DNA from: Pseudomonadota bacterium
Lineage (GTDB): Bacteria; Pseudomonadota; Gammaproteobacteria; Burkholderiales; Burkholderiaceae_C
NCBI GenBank assembly: GCA_021819435.1
Contig: JAKARB010000016.1
Location: 1 to 64,000 of the forward strand
Direction: 5' to 3'
DNA: 64,000 nucleotides
The position numbers were made by a program, and so were the translations under genes. Each line of letters begins with the position of its first letter. The stretch's first letter is position 1. This document shows, piece after piece, positions 1 through 8,776 of this stretch. The notes beneath the pieces are model-generated. The model saw only the letters and a program-made list of their open reading frames with translations, was not told where the DNA came from and did not search any database.

Positions 1-73
1 GGTCAAGAAGCTCCTTAGGAATGGCTGGCAGCGCGGGCGCTGCCTTCTTCGCTCGGTTCAGTTTGCTTGGCAT
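1..73 (-). CDS. IS256-like transposase, N-terminal fragment running off the window
   Basis: On the minus strand an ATG at 73 opens a frame that reads to the window edge without a stop. The 24 residues include PALPAIPKELLD, which resembles the opening of IS256-family transposases in Burkholderiales. Only the start is visible, so the DDE catalytic residues and the inverted repeats of the element cannot be checked. It could instead be another protein with a similar N-terminus. Confidence 0.45.
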   Translation of the reverse strand, partial: MPSKLNRAKKAAPALPAIPKELLD

Positions 74-341
74 ACATGCTCCGTTTCGTCATGCTATGCC
101 CTGAACACTAAATTCCTGACAGGCCCGCACAGGCGGCGTGACCACCCACGTGGCACCCGAGCCGATGCCGGCGCAGCCCCTTCGCTCAGCCTGATCCAGA
201 TCAACCTGATCACAGCCGTCGGCGGATCAAGACAGGCGGCTGGCGCCCTGCCGCTGGGCCTGGGCGCCCCGTCTCGACACCATCTCCTCCACGGCCCACG
301 CACCCCGCGCGGGCCTTCGACACCCGAAAGAGGAGACCCAC

Positions 342-1538
342 ATGAACACCCTCGCACCGGCCACCGCCTGGTCGGACAAACGCTACCTCTGGCTGCTGAG
401 CCCCGCCATCCCGCTCATCAGCCTGCTCAGCCTCATCGCCTTCCAGCAGACCGGCCACAGCCTCTACCTGTGGGCCCTGCCGCTCGTCGTGCACGCGCTC
501 ATCCCGGTGCTCGACTGGCTGTTCGGCGAAGACTTCAGCAACCCGCCCGAATCAGCCGTGGCCGAGCTCGACCGTGACTTCTTCTACCGCGCGCTGCTGT
601 GGCTGTTCATCCCCTTCCAGATGGCCGGCACCGTCTTCGGCGCCTGGCTGGTGGCCACGCACGACCTGGCCTGGTACCAGATGCTGGGCCTGATCATGAG
701 CGTGGGCGGCTTCAATGGCATCGGCATCGCGACCGCGCACGAACTGGGCCACAAGAAGGAGTCGCTCGACCGCTGGCTCGGCAAGCTGACGCTGGCGCCC
801 TCGGGCTACGGCCACTTCTACGTCGAGCACAACCGGGGTCACCACAAGCGCGTGGCCACGCCGGAAGACCCGGCCAGCTCGCGCCTGGGCGAAGGCTTCT
901 GGCGCTTCCTGCCGCGCACCGTGCTGGGCAGCCTGCGCTCGGCCTGGGAGCTGGAGCGCGAGCGCCTCGAACGCCAAGGCAAGTCGGTCTGGAGCGTCTC
1001 CAACGACAACCTGCAAGCGTGGGCGATGACGGTCGTGCTCTTTGGTGCGCTGGTGGCTTGGCTGGGCCCCGTCGTGCTGCCCTTCCTGATCCTGCAGGCG
1101 ATGTACGGCGCCTCGCTGCTGGAGGTGGTGAACTACGTCGAGCACTACGGCCTGCTGCGCCAGAAAACCCCTGATGGCCGCTACCAGCGTTGCGAGCCCG
1201 AGCACTCCTGGAACAGCAACCACATCGTCGGCAACATCCTGCTGTACCACCTGCAACGCCACTCGGACCACCACGCCCATCCCACGCGCCGTTACCAGGC
1301 CCTGCGACACTTTGACGACGCGCCGCAATTGCCCTCTGGCTACGCCTTGATGATCACCGTGGCCTACTGCCCGCCGCTGTGGTTCGCCTTCATGAACAAG
1401 CGCGTGGTGAAGCACTACGGCGGTGATGTCTCACGCGCCAACATCCATCCTGCGGCCCGCGCGCGGATGCTGGCCAGGTACAGCTCGGGTGGTCAGGGCG
1501 AGCAGGCCCAGGACACCAGAGACACCCAGCGCGCCTGA
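342..1538 (+). CDS. alkB: Alkane 1-monooxygenase (AlkB)
   Basis: Integral-membrane non-haem diiron hydroxylase that converts n-alkanes to 1-alkanols with electrons from rubredoxin. The 398-aa length is normal. The histidine motifs of the family are all visible: HELGH at 133-137, EHNRGHH at 162-168, NYVEHYG at 264-270 and QRHSDHH at 305-311. Several hydrophobic segments lie around residues 15-60, 85-130 and 225-260. A strong ribosome binding site (GAGGAGA) precedes the ATG. A rubredoxin gene follows 62 bp downstream, the usual electron donor, so the two are probably one operon. Confidence 0.95.
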   Translation: MNTLAPATAWSDKRYLWLLSPAIPLISLLSLIAFQQTGHSLYLWALPLVVHALIPVLDWLFGEDFSNPPESAVAELDRDFFYRALLWLFIPFQMAGTVFGAWLVATHDLAWYQMLGLIMSVGGFNGIGIATAHELGHKKESLDRWLGKLTLAPSGYGHFYVEHNRGHHKRVATPEDPASSRLGEGFWRFLPRTVLGSLRSAWELERERLERQGKSVWSVSNDNLQAWAMTVVLFGALVAWLGPVVLPFLILQAMYGASLLEVVNYVEHYGLLRQKTPDGRYQRCEPEHSWNSNHIVGNILLYHLQRHSDHHAHPTRRYQALRHFDDAPQLPSGYALMITVAYCPPLWFAFMNKRVVKHYGGDVSRANIHPAARARMLARYSSGGQGEQAQDTRDTQRA

Positions 1539-1600
1539 CAGGCTTGAAGCAGTTGAAAACCGTGAACGCCCCCACCGGGGCGGACGACAAGGAGCCAGAC

Positions 1601-1792
1601 ATGAGCCCAGAACAGGCCAAGCACCCCCACCACACCAACGCCTGGCAATGCGGCAGTTGCAGCTTTGTCTACGAGGAGGCCGAGGGCTGGCCAGCGGAAG
1701 GGATCGAACCCGGCACGCCTTGGGCCCAGGTGCCCGAAGACTGGCGTTGCCCGGATTGCAGCTCGTCCAAGGACGACTTCATGAAGACCTGA
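1601..1792 (+). CDS. Rubredoxin, AlkG-type electron donor to AlkB
   Basis: Small cytoplasmic FeS4 protein of 63 aa. It carries the two iron-binding pairs CGSC and CPDC about 35 residues apart and the typical rubredoxin ending SSKDDF. The start at 1601 is preferred over an in-frame ATG at 1544 because AAGGAG lies 6 bp upstream and the extra 19 residues do not look like rubredoxin. Directly downstream of alkB, it most likely passes electrons from a rubredoxin reductase to AlkB; no reductase gene is in the window. Confidence 0.93.
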   Translation: MSPEQAKHPHHTNAWQCGSCSFVYEEAEGWPAEGIEPGTPWAQVPEDWRCPDCSSSKDDFMKT

Positions 1793-1827
1793 GCCAGGTT
1801 TGGCCGCAAAAGCCAAACCCAAAGCAA

Positions 1828-1868
1828 AACGGCTCAGCGAGCGGTCCGAAGACCTCCACTGAGCCGTT
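1828..1868. terminator. Possible terminator between rubredoxin and PEP-CTERM gene
   Basis: Perfect 10-bp inverted repeat, AACGGCTCAG (1828-1837) and CTGAGCCGTT (1859-1868), with a 21-nt loop, between two convergent genes. No T-run follows on either strand, so intrinsic termination is uncertain. Confidence 0.4.
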
Positions 1869-1983
1869 CCATGGCGCTTCGCAGCGCTGTGCAACGTCTT
1901 GCCGGCTTTGCGGGCCTTGACCGGGACAGTTCGCCCGGACCGGACCGCAGGCCTTTTACGATCAGACTCCGATCAGATTGCGA

Positions 1984-2727
1984 TCAACCCTGCTTGCGAC
2001 GGCGACCGGCAACGCCACCCACGGCGAGCAGGCCAGCGGCCAGCATGGCCACCGACGATGCCTCGGGCACGGGCGAGGCAACCTTGGTCACGTTCATGCC
2101 AGCCAGGTAGTAGTTCTCGACAGACAGGTGCTTGGCGTAGCCGAAGGTGAAGGTCGAGCCAACCAGCGGGGTGTTGAAGGTGACAGGCTGGCCACCTTGG
2201 GTGCCGAAGCTGTATTCGACGAACTTGCCGCCGTCCACCGACAGGGTGAAGCCGTCCCACTTGTCGAGTTCGTGGGTGAGGGCGTACTTGCTGCGGTCAT
2301 TGGGGAAGAAGAACAGCTGGCTCAGGCTGACCTGGGAGTCGAAGCTCAGCTTCAGGGTTTCCTTGTGCGAGCTCAGCGAGTAGTCGCCATCGGCGATGAT
2401 GAACTTGTTGTGGTGCTCGAAGCCCGTCACCACGCCCAGGCCGGCGTTGTTGAAGCTGCTGTGGTTGACCAGAGCCAGCTTGTCGACGTCGGGGCCGTCC
2501 TCGGCGGTGACGGTGAGCTTGCCGACGCTGGTGTTGTAGGTCAGCGCGGTGGCGCAGGTGCCATGGCCCGCGCACAGATTGCTGCCTGCATAGCCAGGGG
2601 TGGAATCGTTCAACACCGAGGTGGCACCGGCAAGGGTGCTGTTGGTGAAGGAAACGATGGAGGCTTGGGCGGCGGTGGCGCCAACCAAACCAAGGCCCAG
2701 GGCCAGAACGATGCGGGAGGTGACCAT
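1984..2727 (-). CDS. PEP-CTERM-anchored secreted protein of unknown function
   Basis: A 247-aa exported protein. It begins with a cleavable signal peptide (hydrophobic core about residues 5-18, then AQAS). It ends with a PEP-CTERM sorting signal: VPEAS, a hydrophobic helix, then a basic tail RRRKQG. Proteins of this type are processed by an exosortase/EpsH system and placed on the surface or in exopolysaccharide. The middle region (about 25-215) has no domain I recognise. A second PEP-CTERM protein lies at 14703-15368; no exosortase gene is in the window. Confidence 0.85.
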   Translation of the reverse strand: MVTSRIVLALGLGLVGATAAQASIVSFTNSTLAGATSVLNDSTPGYAGSNLCAGHGTCATALTYNTSVGKLTVTAEDGPDVDKLALVNHSSFNNAGLGVVTGFEHHNKFIIADGDYSLSSHKETLKLSFDSQVSLSQLFFFPNDRSKYALTHELDKWDGFTLSVDGGKFVEYSFGTQGGQPVTFNTPLVGSTFTFGYAKHLSVENYYLAGMNVTKVASPVPEASSVAMLAAGLLAVGGVAGRRRKQG

Positions 2728-2874
2728 GACGGGAATCCTGCGAATCTTGCTGTGATGGGTGAACGATACAGAAGGTAACGCCCATCTGTCACCCAGGTTG
2801 ACTCCCGTGAATCGGCGGGGGGTTTCCCCGTGTTTTGTCCCAGGATGTGAACTGGGTCACAGCTTGCTCGTGCT

Positions 2875-4443
2875 TTATCGCCATGCGGGAGGGGCAACCT
2901 GCGGATGGGGGGTGCCCTCCAGGTCGGTTCGAACCGGCTCGACGTGCCAATCGCGGACCCCGCTGCGGTCCGCCGTGAAAAACAGCATCCAGCCCGTGCG
3001 GTGCGGCAGGCTCTCGAACCCGTCGAACACGAAGTTGCCCAGGCTGTAGACGATGGGCCGGCCCCGGTAGACCTCGGCGTCCTGCACCACGTGGGGGTGC
3101 GCGCCCACCACCGCGTCGGCGCCGGCGTCGATCATCAGCCGGGCGAGCTGGCGCTGGCGCTCGTTGGCCACCGGTTCACCTTCGCTGCCCCAATGCATGA
3201 AAGGGATGACGAGGTCGGCGTGGTGCTCGGTGCGCGCACGGCGGATGTCGTCGACCACCTGCTCGTCGTCGCTCCATGCGTTGCCCGGGCGATCAGGCCC
3301 CGCCTCGAAGCTGCGCGGGAAGAATTCGTCGTAAGCCAGCAGTGCGATGCGCAGGCCGTTTTTTTCGATGATGAGCGGGCGGTGGGCCTCGCTCAGGTCG
3401 CGCCCGCCGCCGACGTGGGGGATGCCGCTTGCGTCGAGGTGGCCGAGCATCTCGGCGAAGGCCTCGCGGCCGAAATCGCCGACATGGTTGTTGGCGATCG
3501 AGACCGCGTCGAGGTGGCGCTTGAGCACGGGCAACACGCGCGGGTGGGCGCGGAAAGTCCAGGGTTTGTCGAGCGCGTGGCCGCCCTGCGCGATCACGCA
3601 TTCGAGGTTGCCGATGCGCACGTCGGCCTGGCTCAGGCGTTCGGCGACGTGCGCGAACGGGTCGCGTCCGGCGGCGATGGCACGGCCCGGCCCGTCGGCC
3701 AGCATCACGTCGCCGACGAAGGCGATGCGCACCGTGGGGCCGGTGTCTGGCCGGGTCGAGGGCGCCGCTGCGGCGGGGGCGCCAGGCGTGGTGAGCGTGG
3801 TGGGTGCGACGGAAGCAGCGGCTGCGGGCAGGGCGGCACCGCCCCGCGGCACGACCGGTTCCGGCCGCCACAAGGGAGGCAGGCCACTGGCTACCGGTTC
3901 GGGCTGCGGCACGGCCACATCGGCCAAGCCCGGCGGTGGGCCGCGCCGCACGGCGCAGCCATAGACCAGCTCGCGCCCCAGCACGGCCGAATACACGTGC
4001 TGCCAGCCGGTCAGCGCGGGCACCTGGTCGCCGTCGGGCCAGGGCGGCGAGCGGCGGAACTGCTGCACGATCGGCTCCTGCGGGGCTTCGAGGTCGAACA
4101 CTTGGGTGGTGATGTGGGCGATGCGGCCACCTTCTGCTGGCATGGCGGGCTGGCTCCGCACGATGGCGCGGAAGGCGAAGCGCTCGCCCACGCCATGGCG
4201 CTTCGCCCGCAGCGGCTCGTCGGTGGGCAAGGCGTCAAGGTGCCAAGACTGGCTGGCGTAACGAATCTCGCAGTGCAGGTGCTCGGCAGGCGCGGCGAGC
4301 GAGGCCTGGGCGGGTGCTGCATCCTGGGCCGCATGGGGCAGCGCGGCAACCGCACCGGTGAAACCGCCGCAAACAAAAGCCCCTGCCAACGCTGCCACGA
4401 GCCATCCGGCCTGGCGGCGCAGGTGTGTGAAAGACGAGTCCAT
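2875..4443 (-). CDS. CapA-like metallophosphatase-fold protein
   Basis: A 522-aa exported protein with a CapA (poly-gamma-glutamate synthesis) domain in the C-terminal half. Family motifs are visible: FVGDVML, NLECVIA, SIANNHVGDFG, FMHWGSE, GAHPHVVQ and SLGNFVFDG, which together form a calcineurin-like metal site. A signal peptide or anchor lies near residues 15-40. The N-terminal 230 residues are unassigned and end in an Ala/Pro linker. The start at 4443 is chosen because the longer frame would run across the terminator at 4488-4519. No other capsule genes are nearby, so the substrate is unknown. Confidence 0.8.
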   Translation of the reverse strand: MDSSFTHLRRQAGWLVAALAGAFVCGGFTGAVAALPHAAQDAAPAQASLAAPAEHLHCEIRYASQSWHLDALPTDEPLRAKRHGVGERFAFRAIVRSQPAMPAEGGRIAHITTQVFDLEAPQEPIVQQFRRSPPWPDGDQVPALTGWQHVYSAVLGRELVYGCAVRRGPPPGLADVAVPQPEPVASGLPPLWRPEPVVPRGGAALPAAAASVAPTTLTTPGAPAAAAPSTRPDTGPTVRIAFVGDVMLADGPGRAIAAGRDPFAHVAERLSQADVRIGNLECVIAQGGHALDKPWTFRAHPRVLPVLKRHLDAVSIANNHVGDFGREAFAEMLGHLDASGIPHVGGGRDLSEAHRPLIIEKNGLRIALLAYDEFFPRSFEAGPDRPGNAWSDDEQVVDDIRRARTEHHADLVIPFMHWGSEGEPVANERQRQLARLMIDAGADAVVGAHPHVVQDAEVYRGRPIVYSLGNFVFDGFESLPHRTGWMLFFTADRSGVRDWHVEPVRTDLEGTPHPQVAPPAWR

Positions 4444-4487
4444 GCCTGATTTCCGATGAGTGCTGCTCAGGCCGCGATTGTCCGCAC

Positions 4488-4519
4488 AAAAAAAGGGATC
4501 ACCATCGAAGCGATCCCTT
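4488..4519 (-). terminator. Intrinsic terminator of the Baeyer-Villiger monooxygenase gene
   Basis: On the minus strand AAGGGATC (4519-4512), an 11-nt loop and GATCCCTT (4500-4493) form an 8-bp stem running into seven T residues. It sits 87 bp after the stop codon at 4606. Confidence 0.85.
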
Positions 4520-4605
4520 GTCAAAGGCCCCGGGCCTGTTGCCGCGCCGAGGCCCCCACCACGGAGGAGCGGGAGACACGCCCTCCATGAAACCGATGTT
4601 CGAAC

Positions 4606-6147
4606 TCAAACCGCCGGCACGCTCTGCAGGAATGCCTGCCCACCGGCGAGCTGCCCCGTGCACTTGCCGAACACGTAATCGGCTTCGTTGACGTGGCGGG
4701 TTTCCAGCCAGTAGCGCCAGGTGCTCTTGGGCCAGATCGCGAAGTTGATGCCGTCGGCCGTCTGGTACCAGCTCTTGCAGCCCGAGCTCCACACCGTGCC
4801 CTGGAGCGCTTCGGTCATCTCGCCAAGAAAGCGTGTCATGGCCTCGGGCTTGACGTCGATGTAGTCGACGCCCTTTCGCTTGAGCAGGTCGATGCACTTG
4901 ATGATGTAGTCCACCTGCGCCTCGATCATGAAGATGATGGAGTTGTGGCCCAGGCCGGTGTGCGGGCCCACCAGCATGTACATGTTCGGGTAGTTGGCGG
5001 TGGTGATGCCGAGGTAGGAGGTCGGGCTCTTGGCCCAGTCGGTGTGCACCTCGTGGCCGTTGCGGCCGCGCAGCTCGAAGTTCTTCATGTAGATGCGCGG
5101 ATCAACGATGAAGCCCGTGCCCAGGATGACGCAATCGAGCTTGCGCTCCTTGCCGTCCTTGGTGACGATGCCGTTTTCGGTGAAGTGCGAGATGTCGTCC
5201 GTCACCAGCTCCACGTTCTTGCGGTTGAAGGTGGGGTACCACTTGTTGGAGATGAGGATGCGCTTGCAGCCCAGGGTGTAATCAGGCGTGAGCTTCTTGA
5301 CCAGCGCCGGGTCCTTCACCTGGTAGCTGATGAACTTCTTCAACAGGCCTTCGCCGATGCGAGCCATCCAGGGGTTGAGGATGGGCCACAGGCGCGACTC
5401 GTTGGTCCAGTAGCAGCGCCAGCGGTGCAGCGTGCGCGTGAAGGGCAGGGCCTTGAAGGTCCACTTGCGAAAAGCGGAGTACGAACGCTCGTCACGCGGG
5501 ATGACCCAAGCCGGCGTGCGCTGGAACACATGCAGCTGGCCCACTTCAGGCGCGATCTCCGGCACGTACTGGATGGCCGAGCCGCCGGTGCCGATGGACG
5601 CGACCTTCTTGCCCTGCAACGGGTAGCTGTGGTCCCACTCGGCCGAGTGCATGACCTTGCCCTTGAACTGGTCCAGGCCCTTGATGTCGGGCATGGCGGG
5701 CACGTGCAGCGGACCCGAGGCAAGCACCCAGTGGCGCGCGATGATGGTTTCGCCGCCCATGGTCTTGATCACCCATTTGCCAATGCCTTCGTTGAAGACG
5801 GCGCTGTCGACCTCCTGGTTGAAGAGGATCTTCTCGCGCAGGCCGTGCTTCTTGACGGTGTCGAGGATGTACTGCTGGATCTCGTGCCACGGGGCGTAGC
5901 GCTTGGACCAATCCGACTTGGTCTCGAACGAGAACGAGTACATGTGCGACTGCACATCGCAGGCCGCGCCGGGGTAGTGGTTGTCGCGCCAGGCGCCGCC
6001 GACCTCGCCCTTCTTCTCCAGGATGAGGTAGTCGTTCATGCCATGCTTTTGCAACTGGATGGCCATGGCGAGGCCCCCGAAGCCGGCGCCAGCGATGGCG
6101 ACCTCGACGTGGCGGACGTTGTTCGACGGGGTGGCGTGAGCATTCAT
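4606..6147 (-). CDS. Flavin-containing Baeyer-Villiger-type monooxygenase
   Basis: FAD- and NADPH-dependent oxygenase of 513 aa that would insert oxygen next to a carbonyl. The FAD Rossmann motif GAGFGG lies at about 20-25. The Baeyer-Villiger fingerprint F-x-G-x3-H-x3-W is present as FKGKVMHSAEWD, followed by the NADPH-binding GTGGSAIQ. The start at 6147 follows AAAGGTG and begins just before the FAD motif; 65 further codons upstream are not family-like. It is divergent from an AraC regulator, which is probably its activator. With alkB nearby, a role in alkanone or cyclic ketone degradation is plausible but inferred. Confidence 0.88.
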   Translation of the reverse strand: MNAHATPSNNVRHVEVAIAGAGFGGLAMAIQLQKHGMNDYLILEKKGEVGGAWRDNHYPGAACDVQSHMYSFSFETKSDWSKRYAPWHEIQQYILDTVKKHGLREKILFNQEVDSAVFNEGIGKWVIKTMGGETIIARHWVLASGPLHVPAMPDIKGLDQFKGKVMHSAEWDHSYPLQGKKVASIGTGGSAIQYVPEIAPEVGQLHVFQRTPAWVIPRDERSYSAFRKWTFKALPFTRTLHRWRCYWTNESRLWPILNPWMARIGEGLLKKFISYQVKDPALVKKLTPDYTLGCKRILISNKWYPTFNRKNVELVTDDISHFTENGIVTKDGKERKLDCVILGTGFIVDPRIYMKNFELRGRNGHEVHTDWAKSPTSYLGITTANYPNMYMLVGPHTGLGHNSIIFMIEAQVDYIIKCIDLLKRKGVDYIDVKPEAMTRFLGEMTEALQGTVWSSGCKSWYQTADGINFAIWPKSTWRYWLETRHVNEADYVFGKCTGQLAGGQAFLQSVPAV

Positions 6148-6292
6148 GGGGGGCACCTTTCTGATGAGGTTCAGCGGGCATCGCGTTTGCCTGAGCGGCG
6201 AGGCGATGTGTCTCCGTGTGCTCCCATGGTGCGAGCCGGGCGGCCCGTCCACCATGCTAGATTCGACCAATGATTGATCGTTTCGGCCACGC

Positions 6293-6312
6293 GAGCGGTC
6301 AAGAGCGGTCAA
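6293..6312. promoter_or_regulatory. Tandem 10-bp direct repeat between monooxygenase and araC genes
   Basis: GAGCGGTCAA occurs twice back to back (6293-6302, 6303-6312) in the divergent intergenic region. On the minus strand each copy contains TTGACC, resembling a -35 element of the monooxygenase promoter. A binding site for the adjacent AraC protein is the simplest reading. Confidence 0.45.
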
Positions 6313-6349
6313 AACGCCCGAACCAAGGCCCCTGATTGACACAAGTCAA

Positions 6350-7369
6350 ATGAGCACGCGTTCCATCCTCGGCCTGATCTACCTGGTGCAAGGCATGCAG
6401 CAATTGGGCGAAGACCCGGGCCCGGTGCTCGAACGCCACGGCCTGAGCCTCGAACGCCTCGACCCCAGCACGCGCATCGACCGCAGCCGCGAAATGCGCA
6501 TCCACGCCGACCTGGCCAACGCCGTCAGCGACCCGCTCATCGGCCTGAAGCTGGGCGGCTTCTATGGCCTGGCTGGCTACGGCCCGCTGGTGATGCTGCT
6601 GATGACCTGCGAGACCGCCTACGACGCCTTGCAAACCGGCATCCGCTACCAGCGCCTGACCTTCCTCTTCGGCACCCTGGGCTTCGAGCCGGGCGAGCAC
6701 GTGAGCGCCCTGGTGCTCACCCCCATGGCGATGGAAGAGAGGGCCTTTCGCTTCCGCGTCGACGGCGAGATCGCCGGCACCTACAAGCTGGTGCGCGACA
6801 TGCAGGTCTCGCTGGGGTTGGACATCCACGCCGAGCGCATCGACATCCCCTACCCGCGCCCGGAAGACGCCGCCACCTACGAACGCTACTTCGGCTGCCC
6901 GGTGAGCTTCGGCCACGAGCAGGCGCGCTTCTGGATCCGCAACGAGCACCTGCGCCTGCGCATGCCCACGGCCGATCGCAACGCGCACGCCATGTACCGC
7001 ACCATGTGCGACCAGCAGCTCGTGGCGCAGCAGCAAAGCACCGAGACCTTGTCTGAGCGCGTGCTCACCCACCTGGGCCTGTTCAACGGCAGCTACCCCA
7101 CGGCGGAAGACGTGGCCAAGTCGCTCGACCTGTCGGAGCGCACGTTGCGACGCCAGCTCGGCGACGAGGGCACGAACTTCCGTGAGCTGCTGGCCAAGGC
7201 GCGTTTCGCCAAGGCACGCCACCTGCTGACCCACACCACGCTGCCGGTGGAGACCATTGCGCAGCAACTGGGTTACGCCGAATCGGCGGCGTTCATCCAC
7301 GCCTTCCAGCGCTGGGCGGGCAAGAGCCCATCGGCCTGGCGGCATGAAAAGGATGGCGAGAACGGCTGA
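6350..7369 (+). CDS. AraC-family transcriptional regulator (OruR/arabinose-binding type)
   Basis: A 339-aa regulator with an N-terminal ligand-binding domain (about 1-200, arabinose-binding-like type common in degradation pathways) and a C-terminal double helix-turn-helix (about 245-335). The second helix-turn-helix is recognisable in LGYAESAAFIHAFQRW followed by SPSAWR. It is divergent from the Baeyer-Villiger monooxygenase with about 200 bp between them, so it probably controls that gene in response to its substrate. The ribosome binding site at this ATG is poor, so the exact start is uncertain. Confidence 0.88.
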   Translation: MSTRSILGLIYLVQGMQQLGEDPGPVLERHGLSLERLDPSTRIDRSREMRIHADLANAVSDPLIGLKLGGFYGLAGYGPLVMLLMTCETAYDALQTGIRYQRLTFLFGTLGFEPGEHVSALVLTPMAMEERAFRFRVDGEIAGTYKLVRDMQVSLGLDIHAERIDIPYPRPEDAATYERYFGCPVSFGHEQARFWIRNEHLRLRMPTADRNAHAMYRTMCDQQLVAQQQSTETLSERVLTHLGLFNGSYPTAEDVAKSLDLSERTLRRQLGDEGTNFRELLAKARFAKARHLLTHTTLPVETIAQQLGYAESAAFIHAFQRWAGKSPSAWRHEKDGENG

Positions 7370-7432
7370 TATGCTGCCGCGGTTTCGGGCCAGCCATGCC
7401 CATGGCGAAGCCGGCGGCTAAGATGCCGCACC

Positions 7433-8773
7433 ATGCATTGCGCCATCGACTTCGGCACGTCCAATTCGGCGATCGCCATCCCCCATCCGTCCGCAGGCGC
7501 GCCAGCCGGCATGCGCCTTGTGCCTCTTGAAAACGGGGCCCAAGGCGAACAACTGACCATGCCCACGGCGGTGTTCTACTGCACCGACGCCGACGACCTG
7601 CCCCCCACCGCCTTGCCCGGCCCCGGCGGCGATGACACCCTGCCGCGCTGCTTCGGCCGCGCCGCCGTGCAGGCCTACATCGAAGGCTATGAGGGCCGCC
7701 TGATGCGCTCGATGAAGAGCGTGCTCGGCACCGCCCTGGTCGACCAGACCACCGAGGTGGGCCACGGCTTCGGCGTGCGCTACCTCGACATCGTCACCGG
7801 CTACCTGCGCCACCTGCGCACGCTGGCCGAACGCGCGGGCGGCCAGCCCTTGAGCCAGGTGGTGCTCGGCCGCCCGGTCTACTTCGTCGACGACGAGCCC
7901 GAGCGCGATGCGGCGGCACAGGCCTCGCTCGAAGCGGCCGCGCGCGCGGTGGGCTTCACCGACATCGCCTTCCAGTTCGAGCCCATCGCCGCGGCCTTCG
8001 ACTTCGAGCAGCACTGCACGCAAGAGGAGCACGTGCTCGTGGCCGACATCGGCGGCGGCACATCCGACTTCTCGGTGGTGCGCGTGGGGCCCGAGCGCGC
8101 ACAGCGGCTCGAACGCCGCGACGACATCCTCGCCAACCACGGCATCCACATCGCCGGCACCGACTTCGATCGGCACCTCTCGCTCGCGCGCATCATGCCA
8201 ATGCTGGGCCTGGGTGCCTTCGGCCCCAGCGTGCTCGGCCAGCCGCCGCGCCCGGTGCCCAGCCGCGTCTACTTCGACCTGACCACCTGGCACCTCATCA
8301 ACACGGTGTACCAGCCTGCGCGCGTGGCCGAGTTGCGCAACATGGTCGATTTCTATGGCGACCCATTGCACCACCGCCGCCTGATGAAGGTGGTGAGCGA
8401 GCGCCTGGGGCACGCGCTGGTGGGCCGCGCCGAGGCCGCCAAGATCGCCGTGGCCGAAGGCGGCGCCACCGACATCGACCTGGGCCTGATCGAAGCGGGC
8501 CTGCACAACGGGCTGGATGCGGCCCAGGCCGAACAAGCGCTGGGTGCCGACCTCGAACGCATCGTGGCCTGCGCGCGCGACACGGTGCGCCAGGCGGGGC
8601 TCAAGCCCGAGCAACTGGGCGCGCTCTACTTCACCGGCGGCTCCACGGGCCTGAAGCTGCTCACGGATGCCTTGCAAGCAGCGTTTCCCGACGCGCGCGC
8701 GGTGCGAGGCGACCGACTGGCTTCGGTGGCCACCGGCCTGGGGCTTTACGCGAAACGGCTGTTCGCCGCTTGA
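7433..8773 (+). CDS. Hsp70-family ATPase, YegD-like
   Basis: A 446-aa actin/Hsp70-fold protein. It opens with the phosphate-1 motif AIDFGTSNSAIAI and has the phosphate-2 loop DIGGGTSDFSV near residue 204 and an adenosine motif YFTGGSTGLK near 402. The length matches YegD-type proteins, which lack the substrate-binding domain of DnaK. Its role is unclear; chaperone-like or assembly functions have been suggested for the family. The neighbours give no clue, and its stop lies 3 bp from that of the convergent oxidoreductase. Confidence 0.85.
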   Translation: MHCAIDFGTSNSAIAIPHPSAGAPAGMRLVPLENGAQGEQLTMPTAVFYCTDADDLPPTALPGPGGDDTLPRCFGRAAVQAYIEGYEGRLMRSMKSVLGTALVDQTTEVGHGFGVRYLDIVTGYLRHLRTLAERAGGQPLSQVVLGRPVYFVDDEPERDAAAQASLEAAARAVGFTDIAFQFEPIAAAFDFEQHCTQEEHVLVADIGGGTSDFSVVRVGPERAQRLERRDDILANHGIHIAGTDFDRHLSLARIMPMLGLGAFGPSVLGQPPRPVPSRVYFDLTTWHLINTVYQPARVAELRNMVDFYGDPLHHRRLMKVVSERLGHALVGRAEAAKIAVAEGGATDIDLGLIEAGLHNGLDAAQAEQALGADLERIVACARDTVRQAGLKPEQLGALYFTGGSTGLKLLTDALQAAFPDARAVRGDRLASVATGLGLYAKRLFAA

Positions 8774-8776
8774 GGC

